A DNA stretch of 64,000 bases from Candidatus Heimdallarchaeota archaeon LC_3 (GTDB lineage: Archaea; Asgardarchaeota; Heimdallarchaeia; Hodarchaeales; LC-3). The notes beneath the pieces were generated by a model. It was not told where the DNA came from. It searched no databases and saw only the letters and a list, made by a program, of their open reading frames with translations. Each line of letters begins with the position of its first letter. The first letter of the stretch is position 1. Location: assembly GCA_001940645.1 (NCBI GenBank), contig MDVS01000013.1, positions 1 to 64,000 of the forward strand, read 5' to 3'. Shown piece after piece: positions 9,709 to 18,813 of the stretch. A program made the position numbers and the translations under genes.

Positions 9709-10752
9709 ATGTCATTAGATTTACTAATGAGCTTATTATCAGCATTAATATTATTACCATCACTATCAATATATGATATTTATGATCTATTATTTGAATT
9801 GTTTATAGCTGCAATATTAGTGGTCGTTATATCTTTAATACTTTATTCGATATATAATTTGGACCAAAAATTTTATCTCACATCCTTTTTAATCTTTATT
9901 AGCGGTTATACTGCTATTCTTACATCATTTGGAACAAAATTAACTCCTAGCCATTTTGAAGATGTTCCTTATACAATTTTTGTAATCATATTCTTAGTAA
10001 TTAATTTAATATGCATGATATTAATCATTGGTCCGATTTTAAATAGAAAAGTTGTATTACCTCTCACGTCTGCAATGAAAACATCGAATGAAGTTAAAAA
10101 TTTACTTGAGATTCAAAAAAGAGAATTAAGCAATTTTGCACATACAATGGCTCATGATTTAAGATCCGGATTAACTAACATTAGATTGTATACCGACTTA
10201 TTAGAGGAACAAGACCCCAATAATGTATTCTTAGATAAAATCAATAAACAGCTTATAAATATTGATGGATTAATGAATAAATCAGTTAAACTAGCAAAAG
10301 AAGGATTGATAATTGGTTTAAAGAAGCAAACAAACTTAAAAGAATTAATTGAAGAAGTAGCAGATATAACTTTACCAAAAAACATAAATTTTGAGATTTC
10401 AGATCTTCCCAAATCTATCATGTGTGATAAAGAAAAAATATATCAGGTTTTGAAAAACATATTTGAAAATGCAATTATCCACAGTAGACCAAGTTATTTA
10501 CAAATAAATTTTGAAAAACAAAATAAGAATTCTTTACTCAAAATTGTTTATGATGGGGAGAAATTTAAAGAATCTACAAAGAAAAATTTTAATAAAAGTA
10601 GAGATTCAATAATTAAAAATAATAACGTTGGTTTAGGACTTATTCTCATTAAAAGAATCATCGATGCCCATAATTGGAAAGTTAGAATTTCTGATTCAAA
10701 TTCTCCTTGTTATGAAATTTATATTCCAACAAGTGACGTAAAAGAGTATTGA
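9709..10752 (+). CDS. Membrane sensor histidine kinase
   Basis: The first 115 residues hold about four hydrophobic helices with little extracellular sequence, so the stimulus may be sensed in or near the membrane. The kinase core follows: HisKA with the phospho-acceptor motif AHDLRSGL (His149), an N box in NAIIHS, and the glycine-rich GLGLILIKRIIDAH lid region. The D-box is weakly conserved. It autophosphorylates on His149 and would pass phosphate to a response regulator, but no receiver gene lies in the window. At 347 residues it is a short, domain-poor kinase. Orphan histidine kinases are common in archaea. Confidence 0.85.
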   Translation: MSLDLLMSLLSALILLPSLSIYDIYDLLFELFIAAILVVVISLILYSIYNLDQKFYLTSFLIFISGYTAILTSFGTKLTPSHFEDVPYTIFVIIFLVINLICMILIIGPILNRKVVLPLTSAMKTSNEVKNLLEIQKRELSNFAHTMAHDLRSGLTNIRLYTDLLEEQDPNNVFLDKINKQLINIDGLMNKSVKLAKEGLIIGLKKQTNLKELIEEVADITLPKNINFEISDLPKSIMCDKEKIYQVLKNIFENAIIHSRPSYLQINFEKQNKNSLLKIVYDGEKFKESTKKNFNKSRDSIIKNNNVGLGLILIKRIIDAHNWKVRISDSNSPCYEIYIPTSDVKEY

Positions 10753-10789
10753 TAACAGATTGGTTTAAGATTTTATGATTGAACATTAG

Positions 10790-11098
10790 TCATTTTTTCG
10801 TTATAATCGTTTTCAATATCTGAATAAGAACTTGAAATTCTTCTGCTGTAACATTGTTATCTTTCCGAGCAGTTTTTAATGTATTATCATAAATATTATT
10901 CCAAAGTTTTGTTAAATATTTTTTTTCATCTTTAGATAATTTATTATCAGCCCATGCTTTCTCATATTCCTCGGAAAATTTTTTAATATTCCTTTTTACC
11001 TCTATTAAAATTTTCTCTTCATCATCAGTCATTATCCCATCTAGATGAATTAAGGGTTCGATTTCAGTCAACAAAATTTCCAAATTTACGATATCCAT
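10790..11098 (-). CDS. Small acidic helical protein with EF-hand/TerB-like repeats
   Basis: The 102-residue protein repeats the same motif three times: DGIMTDDEEKIL, DNKLSKDEKKYL and DNNVTAEEFQVL. Each is a short acidic loop (D-x-x-x-S/T-x-D/E-E) leading into an amphipathic helix. This resembles the loops of TerB-like or EF-hand-like proteins, which bind divalent metal. It has no membrane segment or signal. The role is unknown; calcium or metal sensing is inference. It is convergent with the histidine kinase gene and precedes the EamA relic on its strand. Confidence 0.6.
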   Translation of the reverse strand: MDIVNLEILLTEIEPLIHLDGIMTDDEEKILIEVKRNIKKFSEEYEKAWADNKLSKDEKKYLTKLWNNIYDNTLKTARKDNNVTAEEFQVLIQILKTIITKK

Positions 11099-11142
11099 TA
11101 GAAAAACCTGATATTATTTGATTTAACTTTATACAATATAAT

Positions 11143-11455
11143 CTATGTGAATAATATCCAAATTCCAAAAATCAAAAATAATGTTCCTAAGATAATTTTT
11201 ACAATTAATTTTTCTTTAAAAAACAAAACTGCTAATGATTTAGCAAATAAAGGACTGGTAGTATGAAAAAATCGACGCATTTGCTGATCCTAATGAATTA
11301 ATACCTTCCAAAAATAAAAATGTCCCTATAATCATACCAAAAGAATATTTAAGGGAAAAAATTAGTGAAAATCACTTAAAAAAAAATATCTTATTTCTTT
11401 CTTCGATATTTGATCGTTTTGGTTTTTCTTCCGCTACAGGTTCTGCATCTAACTA
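11143..11455 (-). pseudogene. EamA/DMT-family transporter relic, frameshifted
   Basis: On the minus strand three frame segments join into the C-terminal half of a drug/metabolite (EamA) transporter. They are a hydrophilic loop (EPVAEEKPKRSNIEERNK), a membrane helix (GMIIGTFLFLEGINSLGSAN) and, after a frame change, SPLFAKSLAVLFFKEKL with a last membrane helix ending at a stop at 11143-11145. The final repeat is the family hallmark (PLFA..LAVLFF.E). The breaks fall at a long A/T run near 11380 and a T run near 11275, so indels in homopolymers (true mutations or sequencing errors) are likely. The N-terminal half was not found upstream. Confidence 0.6.
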
Positions 11456-11668
11456 CTAATTTTTCATTTCTTGATTTAAATTGACGATTTTTCCTGTGTA
11501 AAGATCTATAATTATGTTTAAATGCCATCTATAACAACTACAAGGAAGAAATTTATTCAAATTTATATAATTATCCTTACTTATAAAACGATGAATGAAA
11601 AATATGAAACAATTTTATATTTCAGAGTGAAATTTTAAATATTTTAGATGTGAAAAACAATTTAATTT

Positions 11669-12757
11669 TTAAGATTGAACAACCTGTTCATTTATTGACT
11701 CTGAGGTGGTAGTGAATTTTTTAATGGTATTTTTTACTTCTTGAGCATGAGAATACAAACTCAGTTGGGCAAATATCCCTGTTAATTTCCAAATATTCCT
11801 TATTTTTCCGTCAGGATCAATTAAATAGGTAATTCGATTTGCTTTACGAAATAATCCAACTCCGCTATAAAGATTAGAAAGATTTTTATTAGCATCGGTG
11901 ATTAGTTGATACGGAATTTCTTGATTATCTCTAAAAGACTCTAAATTACTAATGGGATCCGTCGAAACACCTATCACTTCAACATTTAGACCTTTTAATT
12001 CATGGTAAACATCTCTAAATCCTTGAGCTTCTTTTATACATCCAGGAGTATTAGCTTTTGGGTAAAAATATAGAACTACATATTTTCCTCTATACTCATT
12101 CAATTTAATTTTTTCTCCTTTGTCATTTTTAGCAATAAAATCAGGAGCAATCGACCCTATCTCTACTTTTCCATATTTCGTTTTAATTTTATTTATTGAT
12201 CTCGATTTAAGTTCATAATTATTCTTAATCCGATCCCATAACGATAAATCTCTTCTAGTTTCATTTTCCATAACAGATAGAGGACAATTATATCCAGGTG
12301 GATGAAGATGCTCACTGTTTATAGATTTTATATCAGTTTTCTGGGACCATTGTACTAACACGTTGTGAACAAATTTATGATCGAAATCTATTTCCAGATC
12401 TGAGATATTCAAATTAGATTTATCTTGAATATTTTGAGAATTCCAAAATTCATTTATTAAATCAAAGAGGCCATAAAATTTTTTATCGTGACTATCTGGA
12501 ATATTTTTATCTACACCAAGACAAGTAATGAAATTATTGTTATTATTTTTATGAAATATAAGTTTGAAATTACCCATTTTTGCTGAGAATATTGACTCCT
12601 CAGATTGATTTAATTGATCTGGAATAGTAGATAAAGCTGATATAAATCCTTGCAAGAAAGTGTTGTTCATAGCTAAATTTGAACAAAAACCACCAAAACA
12701 TTGTGAATAAATTGGATTACCATTCAAATGAAAAATTGTTAAATATTCTAATTTCAT
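11669..12757 (-). CDS. Longin/roadblock-like domain fused to Bcp-type peroxiredoxin
   Basis: Residues 190-345 form a peroxiredoxin of the Bcp/PrxQ group: GSIAPDFIAKNDKGEKIKL, YFYPKANTPGC with the peroxidatic cysteine, and ITYLIDPDGKI. It would reduce hydroperoxides. The resolving cysteine that normally sits five residues after the peroxidatic one is replaced by Gln (TPGCIKEAQGF), so it may act as a 1-Cys enzyme. Residues 1-140 look like a longin/roadblock-like domain (YLTIFHLNGNPIYSQCFGG, then FLQGFISALSTIP). Archaeal proteins of that fold associate with small GTPases or scaffold complexes. The longin reading is inference. No signal peptide is present. Confidence 0.8.
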   Translation of the reverse strand: MKLEYLTIFHLNGNPIYSQCFGGFCSNLAMNNTFLQGFISALSTIPDQLNQSEESIFSAKMGNFKLIFHKNNNNNFITCLGVDKNIPDSHDKKFYGLFDLINEFWNSQNIQDKSNLNISDLEIDFDHKFVHNVLVQWSQKTDIKSINSEHLHPPGYNCPLSVMENETRRDLSLWDRIKNNYELKSRSINKIKTKYGKVEIGSIAPDFIAKNDKGEKIKLNEYRGKYVVLYFYPKANTPGCIKEAQGFRDVYHELKGLNVEVIGVSTDPISNLESFRDNQEIPYQLITDANKNLSNLYSGVGLFRKANRITYLIDPDGKIRNIWKLTGIFAQLSLYSHAQEVKNTIKKFTTTSESINEQVVQS

Positions 12758-13124
12758 AAAATTATTCCTAAGAAATTGTTAATGTTACAATATATATCTT
12801 TAATCTTCTTAACAATGACTAAAATACGAGATTTTTTTCCTCATAGCATTAGATTACTAGATAGCTTTATTATATGCTTGAACCAATATTTCATTGGATA
12901 ACTGAGTACAGGGTAATAGATAATTTATGAAACCTATAATAGATGAACCTAATACAATTTTTGCTTCATTTTAGTATAAAATCTACAATAATTCAAATAT
13001 GTATTCTTTTTATTATAGTAATTATCATTCCAGTTTAAAAAATTCTAAATTATTTAGTACCAAGTAATTATTGATTTTTTGTTGTAAAAAAGAGATGAAG
13101 AATTAAATAGAAAATAAAAATATC
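12758..13124. other. Gene-less interval with a possible coding relic
   Basis: No intact gene is present in these 367 bases. On the minus strand 12857-12970 reads as 36 codons of protein-like text (KIVLGSSIIGFINYLLP, then LSNEILVQAYNKAI) flanked by stops and without a start codon. It looks like a surviving piece of an unidentified gene. The part next to 12757 is AT-rich and probably carries the promoter of the longin-peroxiredoxin gene. Confidence 0.35.
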
Positions 13125-14177
13125 TTATATTTTAAAAAAAGAAAGAAATTCTTCTAACTGGTTTGCAACATTACCAAGTTCCTGTGCTCTAGCATTTATT
13201 TCTTCAGTAGTCGCTGTTTGTTCTTCAGTTGCCGCACTTACTTCTTCTGAACCATTTGCAGTGTTTTTTGAAACAGTTGCTAATATTGTTAAAGAAGATT
13301 TTATATTATCTATTGATATTGAAACAGAAGATTCTAAACTTTCTGTAGTATTTTTAACACCATCTACAGTTCCTTTGGTATTTGCAGACAATTGTCTTAT
13401 ATTTTCTGCAACTACAGCAAATCCACGACCATATTCACCCGCACGTGCAGCTTCTATAGAAGCATTAAGTGCTAACATATTAACTTGAGAAGCTATAGAT
13501 TCAATTTGTGTAGCATTTCCATTAATATCATTTAATTTAGTTTCAAAAAGTTCAATTAAATTATCAATTTGTGTTAATGAGTTATCGATCATTTCAGATT
13601 GTTTTTTTGCCCCATGAGAAAGTTGTTGAGTGATAACTGAAATTTCTTCACTTGACGTATTAATTTCTTCAACATCGGATGCAAGTTCATGAATAACATG
13701 ATTCATTGAATTTGATGAAAGCGTAATATTTTGAATTGAGGGTCCCAAATTGCTTACTAATTTTCTGAATGATTCGTATAATTTTCCAATTTCGTCATTT
13801 TTATCCCATTCTTCTAAGTCTAAAACTAAATTCCCATCAGCAAGTTGTTGACTATGATAGATTAATCGATTAATTGGTTTAATTATAGTCTTACTTAAAT
13901 ACAAACCACAAATGAATACTAATATTATACCAAGGATGACAGCAATAATTATGAAAACTTCGTAGAGGTCTCCTAAGAATAGATGGGAATAATTAAAAAA
14001 ATCAACCGTTAAACCAGAATAAGCAGCAATAATAGCAATGGAAATTCCAATTCTAAATACAACTCCTGTTCTATATTTATAAAAGAGAACACTGAGGCTT
14101 AATAAACAAGCAATGGATATAAATATTATACTTTGTTCCATTAATAAAAAAATACTAAATAAATCATTGATGAACAT
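13125..14177 (-). CDS. Methyl-accepting chemotaxis-type protein
   Basis: About three N-terminal membrane helices (residues 5-105) are followed by a HAMP domain (IIKPINRLIYHSQQLADGNL) and a long coiled-coil signalling domain. The hairpin tip is recognisable (NASIEAARAGEYGRGFAVVA, then ENIRQLS), and the end has ATEEQTATTEEINARA. There is no large extracellular sensor, so the input may be membrane-based or through the HAMP. No CheA, CheW or CheR gene lies in the window, so coupling to a motility system is unproven. ATG 14177 is preferred over an in-frame TTG six codons earlier at 14195. It is slightly short for the family because the periplasmic domain is missing. Confidence 0.88.
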   Translation of the reverse strand: MFINDLFSIFLLMEQSIIFISIACLLSLSVLFYKYRTGVVFRIGISIAIIAAYSGLTVDFFNYSHLFLGDLYEVFIIIAVILGIILVFICGLYLSKTIIKPINRLIYHSQQLADGNLVLDLEEWDKNDEIGKLYESFRKLVSNLGPSIQNITLSSNSMNHVIHELASDVEEINTSSEEISVITQQLSHGAKKQSEMIDNSLTQIDNLIELFETKLNDINGNATQIESIASQVNMLALNASIEAARAGEYGRGFAVVAENIRQLSANTKGTVDGVKNTTESLESSVSISIDNIKSSLTILATVSKNTANGSEEVSAATEEQTATTEEINARAQELGNVANQLEEFLSFFKI

Positions 14178-14359
14178 TATTATTACCAGTCTCAATACTT
14201 AATCATATAATTATCTTTTAAATTTATTATTATAAGCTGATTTAAATAAATAATAGATAAAAATTTAACGTGTAGTAACAAAAGAAATTTCGTAGATCAA
14301 AAAAAATTGCATCAAAGCCAATTAGGCAATTAAAATTGACTAAGATGAAAAAAAAGAAA

Positions 14360-14893
14360 TTAAATATAAGTTAATTCACTTTCAGATTGATGAAGAGTCA
14401 CATATTCTGGGTTTAAAAGTTCTTTTTGTGTTGGTTGATATCTTCTTTGATTAAACGTGTAAGGAAAATAATAATTTAGTCCATTAATAGCTAGTTTTCC
14501 TAATATATGAGCTTCTCCAAAAATTTTTAAGATTATTTCTTTAGTTATTTTCCTTGTAAGCATTTCATCATAGTATCCAATTGAATGAATATATTCGTGC
14601 ATTATTAAAAAATAGAGATAAGCTTTGTACTCATCAGGACCTGATTCTTCTTGCATAACCCGTAAAGCGCTTTTGTTCAAAAACATTTGGTTTGTTCCTG
14701 AATAATGCAACCCACCAATAAAATTCCCTCTATCAAAACCAAGTTCTACCAATCCTAAAAGTATTCCCGGCCTTGTTTTTCTCATAAATAACCAAACTGA
14801 ATTTCTAACTAATCGAAAGATCGAAGAAATATCTTCGTGATAAATCGAAGAAAAATTAGAAATAATTTCCATATTTTCGATGGCTGAAATCAT
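14360..14893 (-). CDS. Putative zinc metallopeptidase (HExxH)
   Basis: The 177-residue protein contains FLIMHEYIHSIGYYD, the zinc-binding HExxH motif of metallopeptidases, within a helix. It is followed by a region (NYYFPYTFNQRRY) resembling the Met-turn side of small archaeal putative peptidases. A third metal ligand cannot be assigned confidently. There is no signal peptide or membrane segment. Substrate and role are unknown. ATG 14893 is preferred to the in-frame TTG 14899. It is divergent from the downstream HAD phosphatase gene (about 100-base shared promoter region). Confidence 0.7.
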   Translation of the reverse strand: MISAIENMEIISNFSSIYHEDISSIFRLVRNSVWLFMRKTRPGILLGLVELGFDRGNFIGGLHYSGTNQMFLNKSALRVMQEESGPDEYKAYLYFLIMHEYIHSIGYYDEMLTRKITKEIILKIFGEAHILGKLAINGLNYYFPYTFNQRRYQPTQKELLNPEYVTLHQSESELTYI

Positions 14894-14996
14894 AGACAAT
14901 TTAGTAAAGTAGATAGATTACCTTATTATGACCAAGTTTAAAATAAATAAAATCAGAATACATTTATTTGTTTTAACAAATTGAGGTTTTACATAA

Positions 14997-15641
14997 TTGG
15001 ATATTAAAGCCATAATTTTCGATCTAGATGGAACAATACTTAATACACGGCCCGTTTATAAAAAGGCAACCCAAGAAATGTTTCCAGACCTTTCAGAAGA
15101 AGAGTCCCTTAAGTTTGGATTAAAAATAGGTCAAGAAATCGAAAAATTTGGTTTAAATTCGGTAAAATCATTAAGTGAGAAAGATTTAACCTATTGGTTG
15201 GACCTTTGGTTTAAAAATCAAGAAGAATTATCGAGTATCTTCGAAGATTTTTACCCATTAATAAAAACTATTAAAGAAAAATCTTTGTTAACTGCAATTA
15301 ATACTAATAGACCTCATAGTGGTGAGGAGGTAAAGGATCAATTAAGAAATTATGGATTAGACAACTACTTTGATCTGATAGTGACTTCTGCAGAGGTTGG
15401 GAAAAGGAAGCCAGATCCAGCTGGGTTATTAAAAATATGTAATACCTTTAATTTATCTGTTTCTCAAGCATTATTTGTTGGTGATTCTAATGCTGATGTA
15501 TTATCTGGAAGAAATGCCAGAATGAACGTGATAGCTTTAACAACAGGAGTATTTCTAAAAAATGATCTAGAAAATATTAATCCCTTTCTGATTTGTGATT
15601 CACTGAAAGATGTTGAAAATTATATTTTGTTAAATATTTGA
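14997..15641 (+). CDS. HAD-superfamily phosphatase (phosphoglycolate phosphatase-like)
   Basis: The four HAD motifs are present. Motif I is FDLDGTIL with the nucleophile Asp. Motif II is near TAINTNRP. Motif III Lys lies in GKRKPDPAGLL. Motif IV is FVGDSNADV. A helical cap occupies residues 17-85. This layout fits a subclass I phosphatase such as phosphoglycolate phosphatase or a general sugar-phosphate/nucleotidase; the substrate is not determinable. The start is TTG at 14997 with GAGG upstream. Length (214) is usual for the family. Confidence 0.85.
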   Translation: MDIKAIIFDLDGTILNTRPVYKKATQEMFPDLSEEESLKFGLKIGQEIEKFGLNSVKSLSEKDLTYWLDLWFKNQEELSSIFEDFYPLIKTIKEKSLLTAINTNRPHSGEEVKDQLRNYGLDNYFDLIVTSAEVGKRKPDPAGLLKICNTFNLSVSQALFVGDSNADVLSGRNARMNVIALTTGVFLKNDLENINPFLICDSLKDVENYILLNI

Positions 15642-15734
15642 AGATAAATGATGGGTTTTACACCTTTTACAATATTTAACAACATGATGTTTATTTCCTA
15701 ATTCGTTAACTAGTCGATATTCAAATACATTCAA
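15630..15734 (-). pseudogene. Small zinc-ribbon ORF or relic
   Basis: The minus strand gives an open stretch ending at 15630 that carries FEYRLVNELGNKHHVVKY followed by CKRCK. This is the look of a small archaeal zinc-ribbon protein in which a YxVKxCxxC core is preceded by strands. Only a TTG at 15734 could start it, giving 34 residues. The open frame continues upstream without a start codon, including another cysteine, so decay of a longer gene is more likely. It overlaps the last 12 bases of the HAD phosphatase gene. Confidence 0.35.
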
Positions 15735-16208
15735 GCAATGTAGATATCCGGAAAATAAATATTTAAAAAATTCGTTATATTATGTAATATACCTAGAGAT
15801 GAAGTTTTTAGTAATTTCTGTAAAATTAAAAATCTTTAATTATAGCTGGTGTCAAATTTCTTTATCTATTTCTTTTAATTCTTCATGATCACAAAGATAA
15901 AAACAAAAAATTAATTTATTCGCTTCAAAAGTATGATTCTTGTTCAAAATGCAGAGTAATCACCGAAAGCAATATTGAGTTTTGTTTTTATTGTGATAGA
16001 AGATTATTTTTTTGAATGTTAGATACTTCCTTACCTTCATCATTCAATGTACTTATATTAAGATAATTTTGATTTAATTTTAGAAGATCTTCAGTGAGGG
16101 TTGATATCATGCATAAAAGCATATACTTAAAACATGTTAACATGTTAATCTATTAACAGGATTAATAATCAAATTCTCAAAGAAAATGTTATTTTTTTGT
16201 GAAATATC
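15642..16208. other. Gene-less interval holding two zinc-ribbon relics
   Basis: These 567 bases contain no intact gene. They hold the minus-strand zinc-ribbon fragment described separately (15630-15734) and a plus-strand fragment (15830-16015). Around 16135-16150 the sequence repeats acatgttaacatgttaa, a short palindromic direct repeat that could be an operator for the downstream exported protein gene. Confidence 0.4.
15830..16015 (+). pseudogene. Zinc-ribbon protein relic
   Basis: A frame on the + strand without a start codon encodes about 60 residues. It ends with a clear double zinc-knuckle, YDSCSKCRVITESNIEFCFY followed by CDRRL. The CxxC...CxxC spacing (15 residues between pairs) fits a small zinc ribbon. 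Upstream it is hydrophobic (VKFLYLFLLIL), which suggests a membrane helix next to the ribbon. The absence of any ATG, GTG or TTG start indicates a decayed gene or one with its start destroyed. Confidence 0.4.
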
Positions 16209-16748
16209 ATGAATCTAAATCAAAAAACCATAACTGGCGGATTTTATATCACTCTTTCGGTAATTATTATTGGTATAGTATTGCCCATTCAGTTGAGTGC
16301 TTATACTGAAACAGAATCAAGTCTGGAAAATTTAGAAATTTCAATCCCTAATGTAACATTGTACTGGAATAGTGAAAATATTATTAAATATATCATTCTA
16401 GATTTTGTTGTAGATAACCCAAGCTCATCCCTTCCATTAATTACTAAAGACATTAAAATAATTTCTTCAACCTTGAATAACATTGAAGTGGAATCACTGT
16501 GGTCTAGGAATGTATTCAATCCCTTTGAGCACACTATACCAGCAAAAACATCAAAAATAATTTCTATCCAACAAACTATCTATGTTACATCTGATTTTCA
16601 ACTTTTCCAAAATATCCTTAATGAAAATCCAAGTGAAGTTACTTGGATTAATAATATCCAAATCAGAGGAAGTATGGGTACAGAACCAGATGTTTTCATA
16701 ATGGGTAGTTTAATAACAACTAAAATATCAATGGTGTTTGATGCTTAA
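16209..16748 (+). CDS. Exported or membrane-anchored protein of unknown function
   Basis: An N-terminal hydrophobic helix (residues 11-29, ending LSAY) acts as a signal peptide or anchor. The remaining 150 residues are beta-rich (VTLYWNSENIIKYIILDFVV, then ITKDIKIISSTLNNIEV), resembling the LEA14/WHy-like sandwich of small envelope proteins, a weak similarity. It probably sits outside the membrane. The next gene begins 19 bases after its stop on the same strand, so the pair forms an operon of envelope proteins of unknown role. Confidence 0.6.
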   Translation: MNLNQKTITGGFYITLSVIIIGIVLPIQLSAYTETESSLENLEISIPNVTLYWNSENIIKYIILDFVVDNPSSSLPLITKDIKIISSTLNNIEVESLWSRNVFNPFEHTIPAKTSKIISIQQTIYVTSDFQLFQNILNENPSEVTWINNIQIRGSMGTEPDVFIMGSLITTKISMVFDA

Positions 16749-16767
16749 TATATTGGAGTAGTTTAAT

Positions 16768-17331
16768 ATGAGTAACAACAATGAAAGTAATAGTTTCAAA
16801 TCAAACGTAGCAAAACCAATTAAGATCATTGAAAGAACCGTTAATCCGGATGTATTTAGAAGAAAAAGATCTTTAAGAGAAAAAGAAACTCTTTCGAATT
16901 TAGCTTATCGATTTGGCAAAAAGAATATAGATGAATGGAATGATTTCCAAAGGAAAATCAATATCTATGTTTTCAGTTTAGTTCATGGGATAGTAATGGC
17001 AGTAGTATACATGTTATTCTATCTAAATTACTTACCAATAGAAGATCAAGGATTAAAAATGTTTACGTTCTTTTCGATTTCATTACCCTTAGGTTTATAC
17101 TTAGCAGATTTATACCAAGCTGTATCAATAGCAATAATATCAATCTTACTGTGGATATTTTTTGTAACCGTATTAATTTCATTCCCAGTTTTGATAGGTG
17201 CTATTGGTGGATCAGGTTTGGGTGCTATGATTACTAATTTTCCACAATTATTAGAATTTCTAATATTTCTTCCTTTAGTAGCCGTTTTTGGATTGATAGT
17301 TCCCTCCTTGTTATCAGAAATGAAAAAATAA
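16768..17331 (+). CDS. Four-helix integral membrane protein, unknown function
   Basis: The first 65 residues are hydrophilic and basic, suggesting a cytoplasmic head. The remainder has about four hydrophobic helices (residues 68-88, 96-112, 114-140, 155-180) with a Gly-rich stretch (IGAIGGSGLGAMI). No transporter or enzyme motif was recognised. It follows the exported protein gene by 19 bases and is probably co-expressed with it. Confidence 0.65.
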   Translation: MSNNNESNSFKSNVAKPIKIIERTVNPDVFRRKRSLREKETLSNLAYRFGKKNIDEWNDFQRKINIYVFSLVHGIVMAVVYMLFYLNYLPIEDQGLKMFTFFSISLPLGLYLADLYQAVSIAIISILLWIFFVTVLISFPVLIGAIGGSGLGAMITNFPQLLEFLIFLPLVAVFGLIVPSLLSEMKK

Positions 17332-17546
17332 TAAACAATCTGAATTTTAATTATGGAAAAATGCGTTAAGCTATAAATCTGATTTTTTTTATCTTTCTCT
17401 ATTTGAACAATTTTTGATAAAAACCTTTGTAGTATCATAAACAATGTTAATCCATATTGGATTGTATGAAAATTAATAAAACTACGATAGATGAAACCTA
17501 ATTCGGGTTAAGCAAAAACTAAATTTATTTCATAGAAATCTTAGAA

Positions 17547-18734
17547 ATGGGATCAAATTTGGAAGAAACTATAAAAAGTGATATTGAGGTTTATACTGAA
17601 CCAGAATTAATCACATTTGAAAATTATCAAGAAGAAGAGATTGTTGTTAAATCAAAGAAGTATCATGATCATAATTTAAAAATGTTGATCTTAGGAAAAA
17701 TCTTATCTCCACTTGTGTTAGTAATAATCATCCTGTTAAAAATACCAGAATCTTTTTCAAATATAGCTGGATCTGATTTTATTATTAGCATTGCTTTTGT
17801 CACATTAGGATTATTTTTTATAAATTGGATCATATTCTTCCCTTTTTCTATTTATGATGAACATATAGATAGAAAATTCAAATTTTCAACTCGATCAAAT
17901 AAACGTTGGGTTAGGGATCAATTATTAGGAATAGTATTATATGTTATGTTTGGGTTAATTATTATAGAAATCCTTTATCTTACCATCAAGACTGTTCCTG
18001 ATTATTGGTGGTTTTTAGCTTTCCTAGGTTACTATTTGATATCATCAATTCTAAGTTCGTTAGCACCAATAATTTTTATTCCCTTATTCATGAAGGTAAC
18101 TCCGTTAGCGAATGGCCCTGTCCGTGAAAGGGTAGAAAAATTAGCGAATGAAATGAATCTTAATTACAAGGATATTTATGAAATAAAAATGTCAGACATG
18201 ACTACTAGAGACAATGCAATGGTAGCTGGATTTGGAAAGACTATTAGAATTATGCTAGGAGATAACATGATCAAAAAATATCGTCTAGATGAGATTGAAA
18301 TCATCATGGCTCATGAAATTGGTCATCAACAAAATAAAGATATTTACAAGATGATTTTGTTCTCTGGAATACTTATATTAATAGCATTTATCATTATTGA
18401 TCAAAGTTTTTCAACTTTCATACCAATTCTGAATTACTCATCAAAAAGTGATCCAGCATCTATTGTTTTCTTTCTTTTAATCTTTGGTTTAATAAATGAA
18501 CTATTAAATATTTTATTACTTGCTTTTTCAAGACATAATGAAATTCAAGCAGATATCATTGCGATTAAACAAACAAAGAACTTAGAGTCTTTTATCTCAT
18601 CATTTCTAAGAGCTGAGAAAGAAAATTTAATTTATCCTTATCCATCCAAAATAGAACAATGGTTGTTGTTTTCACATCCACCAATAAGAGAAAGAATTTC
18701 AAGAGCAAAGGAAGAAATTCTACAAAAAACTTAA
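17547..18734 (+). CDS. M48 family membrane metalloprotease (Ste24/HtpX-like)
   Basis: The 395-residue protein has several membrane helices (about 48-66, 75-103, 125-147, 150-180, 268-290, 303-327) and the M48 zinc site. MAHEIGH gives His256, Glu257 and His260, and the downstream third ligand is Glu332 in HNEIQADIIA. Length and topology are closer to CAAX prenyl protease Ste24 than to the shorter HtpX. Eukaryotic Ste24 trims prenylated proteins; archaeal members more likely degrade or process membrane proteins. That is known from the family, not from this sequence. The active site faces the cytoplasm. No chaperone gene is nearby. Confidence 0.88.
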   Translation: MGSNLEETIKSDIEVYTEPELITFENYQEEEIVVKSKKYHDHNLKMLILGKILSPLVLVIIILLKIPESFSNIAGSDFIISIAFVTLGLFFINWIIFFPFSIYDEHIDRKFKFSTRSNKRWVRDQLLGIVLYVMFGLIIIEILYLTIKTVPDYWWFLAFLGYYLISSILSSLAPIIFIPLFMKVTPLANGPVRERVEKLANEMNLNYKDIYEIKMSDMTTRDNAMVAGFGKTIRIMLGDNMIKKYRLDEIEIIMAHEIGHQQNKDIYKMILFSGILILIAFIIIDQSFSTFIPILNYSSKSDPASIVFFLLIFGLINELLNILLLAFSRHNEIQADIIAIKQTKNLESFISSFLRAEKENLIYPYPSKIEQWLLFSHPPIRERISRAKEEILQKT

Positions 18735-18813
18735 ATATTTAAAAGCCACTTTTTAATTATTATTTCTATGGAAAAAGATTTAAACCTAGAACGAAACTAA
18801 GAAGAGTAATTTT

